Origin: Acidobacteriaceae bacterium
GTDB lineage: Bacteria > Acidobacteriota > Terriglobia > Terriglobales > Acidobacteriaceae
Assembly (NCBI GenBank): GCA_030039895.1
Contig: JASHUR010000273.1
Coordinates: forward strand, 1 to 6,634
Reading direction: 5' to 3'
Length of the DNA: 6,634 nt
The position numbers and the translations under genes are program-made. Under the pieces are notes generated by a model that did no database searches, had not been told where the DNA came from, and worked only from the letters and a program-made list of their open reading frames with translations. Below, piece after piece: positions 1 to 6,634 of this stretch; position 1 is the first letter of the stretch; each line of letters starts with the position of its first letter.

Positions 1-47
1 CCTTCCGTCATTGGCCCGCCCCGTGCATTACACTCAGTGCTGTCTTC

Positions 48-52
48 GGAGA
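48..52 (+). promoter_or_regulatory. Ribosome binding site of the first ADOP permease
   Basis: GGAGA lies 7 nt upstream of the ATG at 60. It is a good Shine-Dalgarno match at normal spacing and supports that start. The promoter itself is not recognisable in the 47 bases before it and may lie outside the window. Confidence 0.6.
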
Positions 53-59
53 CACGCCC

Positions 60-2489
60 ATGCAGGGATGGTTCAGAGACGCCCGTTACGCCGTTCGCCA
101 GTTGCGCAAGACCCCCGCCTTTACTCTTACCGCCATCATCACGCTGGCCCTCGGCATCGGCGCTAACAGCACCATCTTCAGTTGGATGAGCTCCACCCTC
201 TTCTCGCCCATCCCCGGCGCGCACCCCGCCAATACCGCCATTGTCATCAAGCGCGGCCAGATCTCCTCGCAGCTCTCTTATCTCGATTACATCGACCTCC
301 GCGACCATACCCGCACGCTTTCCGCGCTCATCGCCTGGGACACCACCACCGTCGACCTCACCTCCGCCGGAAAACCGCAGCAGCTCTGGGCCGCGCTCAC
401 CTCCGCCAACTTCTTCAGCGGCCTCGGCGTGCGCCCCGCGCTCGGCTCCTTCTTTACTCCGCAGGACGGCCAGCGTCCCGGCGGCGCGCCCGTCGCTGTC
501 CTCAGCTATCGCACCTGGCAGTTGCTCTTCGACGGTGACCCACACATCATCGGACGCACCATCTACCTCAACCAGCACCCCTTCTCCGTCATCGGCGTCG
601 CTCCGCCGCTCTTTGAAGGCGCCAACACCGGCCTCCGCATGGACCTCTGGGCTCCGCTCATGGAGCACCAGCAGCTCGAGTCCAGCTACGACGCCATCCA
701 CGACCGCAACGACCAGTGGCTCGAGAACATCGGCATCCTGGCTCCCGGAGCAACCGTACCGCAGGCACGTCAGGAACTCACCCTGGAAATGCAGCAGATC
801 GCGCGCACCTTCCCCGATTCACACAAGGGCAGCAACCAGATGCTCACCTTCCCGCTCTGGCGCGCGCCGAACGGTGCTAATCAGTTTCTCTCCGTCTCGC
901 TCCCGCCGCTTCTCGCCATCGCGCTCGTTGTTCTCCTGCTCGCCTGTGTCAACGTCGCCAATCTCTTCCTCGTGCGCGCCGTCGCCCGCCGCCGCGAAAT
1001 GGCCGTGCGCCTCTCGCTTGGAGCCAACCGCGCCCGCCTCATCCGCCAGCTCCTCGTCGAAAGCGTCCTTGTCGCCCTCGCCGGAGGTCTCGTCGCCCTC
1101 TTCGTCACCTTCTGGTCCGCGCGCAGCTTCAATCGTTTCCTTCCGCCCACCGATCTTCCCATCGCTCTCAATATGCACGTTGACTCGCGCGTCCTCGCCG
1201 TCACCTTCGCGCTTGCCACACTCACCGGCATCGCCTTCGGACTCCTTCCTGCCCTGCGCTCCTCGCGCATCACCCCTGTCACCGTCCTCAAAGAGGAAGC
1301 CGGGACCTCATCCGGCGGCCGCCACAAGGCTCGTCTCGTCACCTGGCTGGTTGTCGCGCAGATCGCTCTGTCCTTCCTGCTCCTCGTCTGCGGCGGACTC
1401 TTCATTCGCAGCTTCCGCGAAGAGCAAAATGCTGACCCCGGCTTCAGCGGCAGTCACGTCCTGCTCTCCAGCGTCGATCTCTACCCTGCCGGATACACCG
1501 AACAGACCGGCCTCGCCTTCCAGCGCGAGCTGCTCCGCCGCATCGGCAACATCCCCGGCGTCCGCTCCGTCTCTATGTCCACTTGGTCCCCGCTCGGCTT
1601 CCGGTCGTCGATGGAAGGTGTGCAGCCCGAGGGCTACGTCGCGCAAAAGAACGAATCCATGAAGATTCTCGACAGCAAAGTCGCACCCGATTTCTTCCAC
1701 ACACTGGGTATTTCCCTCATTGCCGGACGCGATTTCCAGTTGAGCGACACACCGGACACCCAGCGCGTCGCCATCGTCAATCAGGCCTTTGTGCAGAAAT
1801 ACTGGCCGGGCGAAAACGCCATCGGCCGACGCGTCAAGCTCAACGGCGACTGGTGGACCGTCGTCGGCCTCGCCCGTAATGCGAAGTATCTGAATCTTGA
1901 AGAAACTCCGCAGCCCTTCATCTACCGCTCCGCGCTGCAGTACTACCGCTCCAACTTCGTCCTCGACGTGCTCGTCAAGGGCGATCCCAACGCCTACGCC
2001 GCCCGCGTCGCCGCCGCCGTCCACAGTCTCGACCCTGAGCTGCCCGTGCTGCACCAGTATCCGCTCGCCCGTAACATCCAGCTCGCCAGCACCGGCAACC
2101 GCGTCGCCGGGACCTTCGTTGGTCTCTTCGGCCTTGTCGGGCTCACGCTCGCCGCCATCGGCATTTACGGCGTCATCGCCTACACCACGCGCCAGCGCCT
2201 CCACGAAATCGGCATCCGCATGGCCCTCGGCGCAAAACGCCGCGACATCTTCGACCTCGTCATCAAACAAGGCGTCCGCATGTCCATCTACGGCATGGCA
2301 ATTGGACTCATCGCCTCGCTCCTGCTCACGCCATTCCTCCGCAGCCAGCTCTACGGAGTCGCCCCCAACGACTTCCTCACCTATTTCGTCGTTGCTGTCC
2401 TGCTCAGCCTTGTTGCGCTCGCTGCCTGCTTCCTGCCCGCGCAACGCGCCTCTCACGTCGAGCCCATCCGCGTCCTTCGCTACGAGTAA
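60..2489 (+). CDS. ADOP-family (duplicated orphan) MacB/FtsX-like permease, complete
   Basis: This is an inner-membrane protein of 809 aa, the usual length of the acidobacterial duplicated orphan permease family. It is built as two tandem MacB_PCD plus FtsX units. The N-terminus (residues 6-40) carries the family hallmark: basic ARYAVRQLRKTPAF, then TM1 (about 21-42) with TLALGIGANSTIF. A periplasmic domain follows (about 45-275), including RTWQLLFDGDPHIIGRTIYL (151-170). TM2-4 lie near 282-305, 332-355 and 378-397, with a cytoplasmic REMAVRLSLGANRARLI loop (312-328). The second unit has TM5 near 428-448, a periplasmic domain at about 450-680 (VAIVNQAFVQKYWPGENAIG, 570-589), and TM6-8 near 686-708, 738-758 and 773-793, with HEIGIRMALGAKRRDI (715-730). 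It ends in the family tail RASHVEPIRVLRYE. Related MacB-type permeases use mechanotransmission driven by a separate ABC ATPase, but no ATPase gene is adjacent, as is typical of this family. The substrate is unknown. The ATG is supported by the SD and by the conserved N-terminus. No frameshift or truncation is seen. Confidence 0.95.
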   Translation: MQGWFRDARYAVRQLRKTPAFTLTAIITLALGIGANSTIFSWMSSTLFSPIPGAHPANTAIVIKRGQISSQLSYLDYIDLRDHTRTLSALIAWDTTTVDLTSAGKPQQLWAALTSANFFSGLGVRPALGSFFTPQDGQRPGGAPVAVLSYRTWQLLFDGDPHIIGRTIYLNQHPFSVIGVAPPLFEGANTGLRMDLWAPLMEHQQLESSYDAIHDRNDQWLENIGILAPGATVPQARQELTLEMQQIARTFPDSHKGSNQMLTFPLWRAPNGANQFLSVSLPPLLAIALVVLLLACVNVANLFLVRAVARRREMAVRLSLGANRARLIRQLLVESVLVALAGGLVALFVTFWSARSFNRFLPPTDLPIALNMHVDSRVLAVTFALATLTGIAFGLLPALRSSRITPVTVLKEEAGTSSGGRHKARLVTWLVVAQIALSFLLLVCGGLFIRSFREEQNADPGFSGSHVLLSSVDLYPAGYTEQTGLAFQRELLRRIGNIPGVRSVSMSTWSPLGFRSSMEGVQPEGYVAQKNESMKILDSKVAPDFFHTLGISLIAGRDFQLSDTPDTQRVAIVNQAFVQKYWPGENAIGRRVKLNGDWWTVVGLARNAKYLNLEETPQPFIYRSALQYYRSNFVLDVLVKGDPNAYAARVAAAVHSLDPELPVLHQYPLARNIQLASTGNRVAGTFVGLFGLVGLTLAAIGIYGVIAYTTRQRLHEIGIRMALGAKRRDIFDLVIKQGVRMSIYGMAIGLIASLLLTPFLRSQLYGVAPNDFLTYFVVAVLLSLVALAACFLPAQRASHVEPIRVLRYE

Positions 2490-2614
2490 CGCCTCGCACG
2501 CATCACGCCGGCAAAATTTTCAGAAGGATCGAGTTTAAGCAGCCAACCGAAGGCGCGCCCCGCCCACGACCAACGGGAGTGGCCACGCGAAGCGGTATCG
2601 CCGGATGCGAAGTC

Positions 2615-3739
2615 CTACACCGCCTTCACCAGCAGCAGGGTCGCGTCGTCGTGCTGTGGAGCATCGCCTACAAAGTGGTCCACGTCCTGCATAATCGCCC
2701 CCAGCATCGCCTGCGGAGCTAGCCCCGCATTCGTGTTCACCACTGCCGCCAGTCTCACTTCGCCATACTCTGCCTTCTGCTCGTTCTCCGCTTCCGTCAC
2801 GCCGTCCGTAAAGATCACCAGCCAGTCGCCCGGCTCCAGCGTCAGCGTCCCCGCCTCATACGGAGCCCCATCCACAATCCCGAACGGCACGCCGCCCGCC
2901 GCCAGCCGCTCCACCGCGCCCTTGCCGCGCCTCAGCATCGGAGGATTGTGCCCCGCATTCACATACGTCAGCCTCCGCGTCGACGGCTCATACTCCGCAA
3001 TCAATGCCGTCGTAAATCGCCGCCCGTTCTGGCTGTTGCTGCACGCATACGAGTTCATCCTTCCCGCCAGGTCTGTCAGCGAACCCGGCGTCTGCGCCAG
3101 CGTCTTCAGGCTCGCCTGGAAGGTCGCCATCAGCATCGCCGCGGGCACGCTCTTGCCCGCCACATCGGCAACCGCAAGCACAAATCTGTCGCTCTCGCCG
3201 CTCCCCGCTGCCCTCGAAAACACATCGTAGTAGTCGCCCGCTACCGTGTTCGCCGGACGCGTCGCAAATGCAATCTCCAGCCCCGCAACCACCGGCGGGC
3301 TCGCCGGCAGCAGCCACGTCTGAATCTCTTTCGCAATCTGCAGATCGCGCTTCATCACCACGCGGTCCGCAATCTCCAGCACCAGCAGCGCCAGCAGCAG
3401 CAAACCGCCCCAGAGCGCGCCATTGAATGGGCCCACGACCACGCGGCCATTGCCCGTCGAGCTGGAAAACTCAATGTCGTTGAAAAAGAGCAGCAGCACC
3501 AGCGCAATCAGTAACAGCACGCGCCGCGCCGGCGTCAGCTTTTCAAGAAACGCCCAGAAGATCTGATTCGCCACATGGAGCGCGTACCGGCCCTTCCTCA
3601 TTCCCGGCGTCCGTGTCGCGTCCACCTCGCGCGAATAAAGCCGGTAGCTCGACAGTGCGTCAGCATGGAACTGCTTCCAGAGCTGATTCAACTCCAGGCC
3701 GTCCGTCACCCGCCGCCAGAACCGCGTCACGCGCTTCAT
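2615..3739 (-). CDS. Membrane-anchored SpoIIE/RsbU-type PP2C serine phosphatase
   Basis: This 374-aa protein has a basic N-terminal cytoplasmic stretch of about 70 residues and two predicted TM helices (about 72-88, LLLIALVLLLFF, and 106-125, WGGLLLLALLVLEIA). A short linker helix (126-143) leads into a complete PP2C-like domain. The metal-binding and core motifs are intact: NTVAGDYYDVF (164-174), AVADVAGKSVPAAMLMA (189-205), NAGHNPPML (261-269), GVPFGIVDG (283-291), WLVIFTDGVTEA (306-317) and HDDATLLLVK (363-372). By family knowledge such enzymes dephosphorylate Ser/Thr-phosphorylated proteins, classically STAS anti-anti-sigma factors in partner switching. No STAS protein or RsbW-like kinase gene is nearby, so the target is unknown. 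No GAF, PAS, HAMP or response-regulator domain is present; any sensing would have to come through the N-terminal or TM region. The ATG at 3739 has a modest SD (AGG at 3746-3748, with GAGG at 3750-3753 slightly far upstream). It overlaps the stop of a small upstream frame as ATGA. It converges on the ADOP gene at 60-2489. Confidence 0.92.
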   Translation of the reverse strand: MKRVTRFWRRVTDGLELNQLWKQFHADALSSYRLYSREVDATRTPGMRKGRYALHVANQIFWAFLEKLTPARRVLLLIALVLLLFFNDIEFSSSTGNGRVVVGPFNGALWGGLLLLALLVLEIADRVVMKRDLQIAKEIQTWLLPASPPVVAGLEIAFATRPANTVAGDYYDVFSRAAGSGESDRFVLAVADVAGKSVPAAMLMATFQASLKTLAQTPGSLTDLAGRMNSYACSNSQNGRRFTTALIAEYEPSTRRLTYVNAGHNPPMLRRGKGAVERLAAGGVPFGIVDGAPYEAGTLTLEPGDWLVIFTDGVTEAENEQKAEYGEVRLAAVVNTNAGLAPQAMLGAIMQDVDHFVGDAPQHDDATLLLVKAV

Positions 3740-3825
3740 CGCAAGCCTGCCTCACCCGGCGCGTCCCCGCCGCCTTCCAACCCGGAGCATTTTCTACCGG
3801 CCCATCTCGTCCACAACATAGCGGG

Positions 3826-3831
3826 ATTATA
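3826..3831 (-). promoter_or_regulatory. Candidate -10 element of the phosphatase promoter
   Basis: The minus strand reads a perfect TATAAT here, in an AT-rich island (CTTTTATAAT) within very GC-rich DNA. The implied start of transcription is near 3819 (an A), giving a leader of about 80 nt before the phosphatase ATG at 3739. No recognisable -35 is found: at 16-18 bp spacing the sequence is G/C-rich (AGGGGC, CAGGGG or ACAGGG), and there is no extended -10 TG. The place where a -35 would sit overlaps the edge of the 15-bp repeat array, which would fit an activator-dependent promoter. That reading is inference. Confidence 0.45.
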
Positions 3832-3851
3832 AAAGCCCCACGTTTCGGCCC

Positions 3852-3925
3852 CTGTTCCGCGCAATACTGTTCCGCGCAATACTGTGCCGTGCAATACCGC
3901 GCCGCGCAACACCCCGCCGCGCGCC
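3852..3925. repeat. Tandem 15-bp direct repeat, about 4.9 copies
   Basis: Four full units begin at 3852, 3867, 3882 and 3897. The plus-strand unit is CTGTTCCGCGCAATA. Copies 1 and 2 are identical, copy 3 matches in 13 of 15 positions and copy 4 in 11 of 15. A degenerate fifth copy (3912-3925) runs up to the stop codon of the antiporter at 3927-3929. Divergence therefore increases away from the candidate -10 element. The array fills most of the space between the antiporter and the phosphatase promoter. It may be a minisatellite made by replication slippage or a set of protein-binding sites; the sequence does not decide between them. Confidence 0.85.
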
Positions 3926-3926
3926 T

Positions 3927-5159
3927 TCAACCCGCCGCAATCCCCTTCGCCCGCACCGTCGCCACCAGTCCCAGGGCATTCGTCAGCAGAATCAGCGCAA
4001 ACGTCAGCGACGGAAAAAACATCAGGTCATTCGGCATTGCCTCAATCGCCTCCAGCGCCAGCACCGCCGTAATCAGCCCCCGCGGAATCAACATGGTTGC
4101 CAGCTCCCGCTCGCGCCACGTCGTCCCGCGCCACACAATCCGGCTCGCATGGACTGACACAAACCGCGCCACCAGAATCACCGCCAGAATCCCCACGCTC
4201 GGCACAATCTGCTCCCGCAGCCCGCGAAAATGAATCATCGCGCCCAGCAGCACAAAAAAGAAGCTCCGCACCAGAAACGCCAGCTCCGAATGGAACGAGT
4301 GGATCTGGCTGCCCTCATCCGTCGCGCTGAACTCAACCTCAAACTCCCGCAAAAAGCTCTGCGGTCCCAGCAGGCTGGCCAGCGTCGCGCCGAAAACCAT
4401 CACCGCAAACAGATCGCTGCCTCCCGCCGCATGCGTGCCCGAGTACACCATCAGCACCGCCGCAAACGTCAGCACCTGCCAGAACTTCTTGTTCGAAATC
4501 CGCGGCAGCAGCCTCGCCCACAAAAACCCCGCCAGCGCCGCAATCGCAAACGCCAGCGCAAACCGGAACACAAACCCCCGCAGCATTCCGCTCAGGATCG
4601 CGCCGCCGCTCGTGTGGCTCGCCGTCCCCTCGCTGATGAGGCTCAGCAGCACGCCCACCACCAGCGCGCCCAGCCCGTCCCCAAACGATGACTCGATCAC
4701 CAGCGTCGTCTTCAGCTCTGCCCGCAGCTCCAGTTGCTCCAGCACCGTCAGCACAATCGCGCCGCTCATGCACCCCAGCACGGCGCCCGCCAGCAGCGAC
4801 GCCATCCTCGTCATCCCCAGCGCGCGCATGCAAAAAAGATGCACGCCTTCCATCGTCAGCCCGTAGCTCAGCACCGCCAGCACCGTCCCGGCCACAAACT
4901 GCTTCCGCGCCCGCCGCATATCCAGCTCCAGGCCCGCCGCAAACAAAATCAGAATCAGCGCCAGCGTCCCAACGCCGCGCATAACGAGTGGGAACCCCTC
5001 TGCGTTGAACCAGTGCAGCACCGGCCCCACCAGAATCCCGCACGCCAGCAGCACCACCACATCCGGCACCCGCGTCCGGTACGCAAACCGGTTCGCCAGA
5101 TACGCGAGCACCAGCAACCCGCCCAGTAATCCGAAAAAACTTGCAAGAGTAATGGTCAC
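3927..5159 (-). CDS. Cation/proton antiporter (CPA family, NhaP/Kef-like), 410 aa
   Basis: This is an integral membrane protein with about 12-13 hydrophobic segments (roughly 4-23, 32-51, 61-79, 87-107, 118-139, 151-174, 187-212, 227-244, 246-265, 291-311, 318-337, 353-372 and 379-402). It would exchange Na+ or K+ for H+ across the inner membrane, serving pH and ion homeostasis. Family motifs visible are LILFAAGLELDMRRARK (69-85), the probable ion-binding helix VIESSFGDGLGALVVG (154-169, with D161), SFFFVLLGAMI (299-309) and ELATMLIPRGLITAVLAL (352-369). It ends soon after the last helix with no TrkA-N (RCK) regulatory domain, unlike typical KefB/KefC. The position before D161 is Gly, not the Asn of CPA1 or Asp of CPA2. 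The start is GTG at 5159-5157. Its SD is weak (GGA at 5169-5171), and the frame stays open upstream without an ATG, so the start is only moderately sure. Ion specificity cannot be read from the sequence. Confidence 0.9.
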   Translation of the reverse strand: MTITLASFFGLLGGLLVLAYLANRFAYRTRVPDVVVLLACGILVGPVLHWFNAEGFPLVMRGVGTLALILILFAAGLELDMRRARKQFVAGTVLAVLSYGLTMEGVHLFCMRALGMTRMASLLAGAVLGCMSGAIVLTVLEQLELRAELKTTLVIESSFGDGLGALVVGVLLSLISEGTASHTSGGAILSGMLRGFVFRFALAFAIAALAGFLWARLLPRISNKKFWQVLTFAAVLMVYSGTHAAGGSDLFAVMVFGATLASLLGPQSFLREFEVEFSATDEGSQIHSFHSELAFLVRSFFFVLLGAMIHFRGLREQIVPSVGILAVILVARFVSVHASRIVWRGTTWRERELATMLIPRGLITAVLALEAIEAMPNDLMFFPSLTFALILLTNALGLVATVRAKGIAAG

Positions 5160-5264
5160 TGTCCGGCATCCATACGGTTCGGGAATTGAGGCATCCTGAC
5201 TAAATACTACGTCCCGCCCGCAAAAGCTGGATTCCGTTCATTCAAGCCCGCGCCGCATTTCTGC

Positions 5265-6634
5265 TCATTCGCTGCGCAGCGCCTCCATCGGCTCCACGTG
5301 CGAGGCGCGTCGCGCAGGCAGTGCTGCTGCAATCAGCGCCGCAGCCCCCAGCACTACCGTCGTCGCAGTCAGTACGCGCGGGTCATCGGCAGAGATTCCA
5401 AACATCTGCGACGCCATCAGGTGCCCGGCAAGCACCGCTGCCGGAATGCCGATCAGCAGCCCCACGCCCGTTTGCAGAAGCGCTTCACGCAGCACCATCC
5501 GCTGTACGCGCACGCGGTCCGCGCCCAGCGCCATCCGGATACCGATCTCGCTCGTCCTCTGCGCCACCGCGTACGCCGTCACGCCATACAGTCCGATTGC
5601 TGCCAGCACCAGCGCCAACAGCCCGAACAGAGAGGTAAGCTGCGCAATCATGTTCTGCTGGCTGAACGCCAGGTTGACCTGCGCGGCAAAGCTCTGGAAG
5701 CTAATCACCATTAGGTTGGGATTCACCTCCGCCAGCGCCCGCCGCACATCGCTCTCCAGACCGAAAACATGGACGCGCGTCTCGATCTCTACCGTCCCCA
5801 TGTAATGCGAGTTGGAAATGGAAAGCGCATAATCCGCTGCGTCCGGATTGGTCGGCGGCAGCGCCGTCCATTGCGCCGCGGGCAGAAAATACATCGGACG
5901 TATCGGCTCATTCGGACTCCAGTATTGCGCGTCCTCGACCACGCCGACGATCGCATACGTCCCGGTGACAGATGGGTCCCAATCGCCGAAATGCCTGCCG
6001 ATGGGGTTCTTGCCGTGCAGGAACTTCTTTACGAAGGCCTGGTTCACAATGGCCACATTCTGGCTCGTCGCGTCGTCGCTCTCGGCGAAGTTGCGTCCTT
6101 CCAGCAGCTTCGTCCCCACGGCGTCGAAATAGCCGGGGCTGATGCGGTCCCACGAAGCTCCTGTCTCTTGTTGTCCGGGCGGCGCCGCGGGCTGGCCTTC
6201 AACGTATACCCCTTCGCCCCAGTTGTCCCCGCTCATTGGGCTGTAACCCGAATACGCCACGTTCGTAACACCGGGAATCTCTGCCAGCGTGTCGTGCAGT
6301 TGCCGGTAGAAGACGGCCAGTTGCTCCGGTTTGTATCCCGCGGCTTGGGGATCGATCTGCAAAATATAACGATGCGCCGTCTCGAATCCGAATCTCTGGT
6401 GCTGCAATTTGTTCAGGCTCAGGATCAAAAACCCCGCCGCGCATAGCAGTACTACGGAGATAGCCGCCTGCGCCACCACCAGTGCCTTCTGCGCCCACAT
6501 CGTATGGTGGCCCGTCGAGCGGTTCGCCCCGCGCAGCGCATCAATGGGATCGGCCTGCGCCGCCATCCACGCCGGAGCCACGCCGAACAGCAGCCCCGTC
6601 AGCAATGACACCCCAAAGGCAAACCCCAGCACCG
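5265..6634 (-). CDS. Second ADOP-family MacB/FtsX-like permease, C-terminal part (5' end outside window)
   Basis: The frame is open to the window edge; a GTG at 6632 is an internal Val, not a start. By alignment with the complete ADOP at 60-2489, about 380 N-terminal residues (TM1, the first periplasmic domain, TM2-3) lie beyond the window. In visible-residue numbering it contains the end of unit 1 (TM 2-20, then ADPIDALRGANRSTG at 27-41) and TM5 (about 49-72). Its periplasmic domain spans about 75-325 and includes NVAIVNQAFVKKFLHGKNPI (192-211). The last three TMs lie near 333-355, 384-405 and 420-440, with the FtsX motif TSEIGIRMALGADRVRVQRM (360-379). The tail RASHVEPMEALRSE nearly repeats that of the first ADOP. 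The two copies are divergent paralogues, not a recent duplication. No ABC ATPase is seen on the visible side. It ends 105 bp before the antiporter start on the same strand. Substrate unknown. Confidence 0.93.
   Translation of the reverse strand, partial: VLGFAFGVSLLTGLLFGVAPAWMAAQADPIDALRGANRSTGHHTMWAQKALVVAQAAISVVLLCAAGFLILSLNKLQHQRFGFETAHRYILQIDPQAAGYKPEQLAVFYRQLHDTLAEIPGVTNVAYSGYSPMSGDNWGEGVYVEGQPAAPPGQQETGASWDRISPGYFDAVGTKLLEGRNFAESDDATSQNVAIVNQAFVKKFLHGKNPIGRHFGDWDPSVTGTYAIVGVVEDAQYWSPNEPIRPMYFLPAAQWTALPPTNPDAADYALSISNSHYMGTVEIETRVHVFGLESDVRRALAEVNPNLMVISFQSFAAQVNLAFSQQNMIAQLTSLFGLLALVLAAIGLYGVTAYAVAQRTSEIGIRMALGADRVRVQRMVLREALLQTGVGLLIGIPAAVLAGHLMASQMFGISADDPRVLTATTVVLGAAALIAAALPARRASHVEPMEALRSE

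Noticed and set aside
241..1662. 473-codon plus-strand frame overlapping the first ADOP
   Set aside because: The product is almost entirely S, P, A, T and R with no domain-like pattern. It is a frame-shifted shadow of the ADOP gene.
1308..2456. Long open frame (382 codons) on the minus strand inside the first ADOP gene
   Set aside because: It is low-complexity and rich in E, D, G and A, as expected for the antisense of a GC-rich gene with C-biased third positions. The sense frame has full family motifs, so this is a shadow.
2490..2614. Possible bidirectional terminator between the convergent ADOP and phosphatase genes
   Set aside because: Only short palindromes are present (AAAATTTT, GGCGCGCC, GTGGCCAC). 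None forms a stable stem followed by a T run on either strand.
3370..3415. CAG/CAGCAC triplet-like run on the plus strand
   Set aside because: It is the antisense of leucine/alanine codons in the second TM helix of the phosphatase (LLLLALLVLEIA), so coding composition explains it.
3832..3860. Rho-independent terminator of the antiporter (minus strand GGGGCTTTT)
   Set aside because: The T run is not preceded by a complementary C-rich arm; the repeats upstream are direct, not inverted.
3852..3925. CRISPR array
   Set aside because: The units are 15 bp and abut without spacers, and no cas gene is present.
5160..5264. Promoter for the antiporter (TAGTAT near 5209-5204 on the minus strand)
   Set aside because: No -35 lies at acceptable spacing and the hexamer is only a partial match. 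It is too weak to call.

Overview
The window is GC-rich chromosomal DNA with strong C/G third-position bias. It most likely comes from an Acidobacteriota genome of the Acidobacteriaceae/Terriglobia type. The main reason is two copies of the acidobacterial duplicated orphan permease (ADOP) family, one complete (809 aa) and one cut by the window edge. A membrane-anchored SpoIIE/RsbU-type phosphatase and a short cation/proton antiporter also fit that group. The genus cannot be fixed from the sequence alone.

Layout: 1-59 is a short leader ending in a good Shine-Dalgarno. 60-2489 (+) is a full-length ADOP permease. 2490-2614 is a convergent intergenic gap with no clear terminator hairpin. 2615-3739 (-) is a two-TM PP2C/SpoIIE-family phosphatase. 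3740-3926 is its upstream region. It holds a perfect TATAAT on the minus strand and, just upstream of that, an array of 15-bp direct repeats that runs up to the stop codon of the next gene. 3927-5159 (-) is a CPA-type Na+(K+)/H+ antiporter with a GTG start. 5160-5264 is a short gap with no convincing signal. 5265 to the window end (-) is the C-terminal 455 or so residues of a second ADOP permease, whose N-terminus lies beyond base 6634.

The three minus-strand genes (ADOP2, antiporter, phosphatase) run the same way, but gaps of 105 and 187 bp and the internal promoter-like element argue against one tight operon. No ABC ATPase, STAS/anti-sigma partner, integrase, transposase, CRISPR array or RNA gene is visible. 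No functional link between the genes can be shown; antiporter and phosphatase might both serve stress or ion homeostasis, which is only an inference. I do not see a clearly new biological system. The part most worth a second look is the repeat array plus -10 element plus coupled leader ORF in front of the phosphatase.
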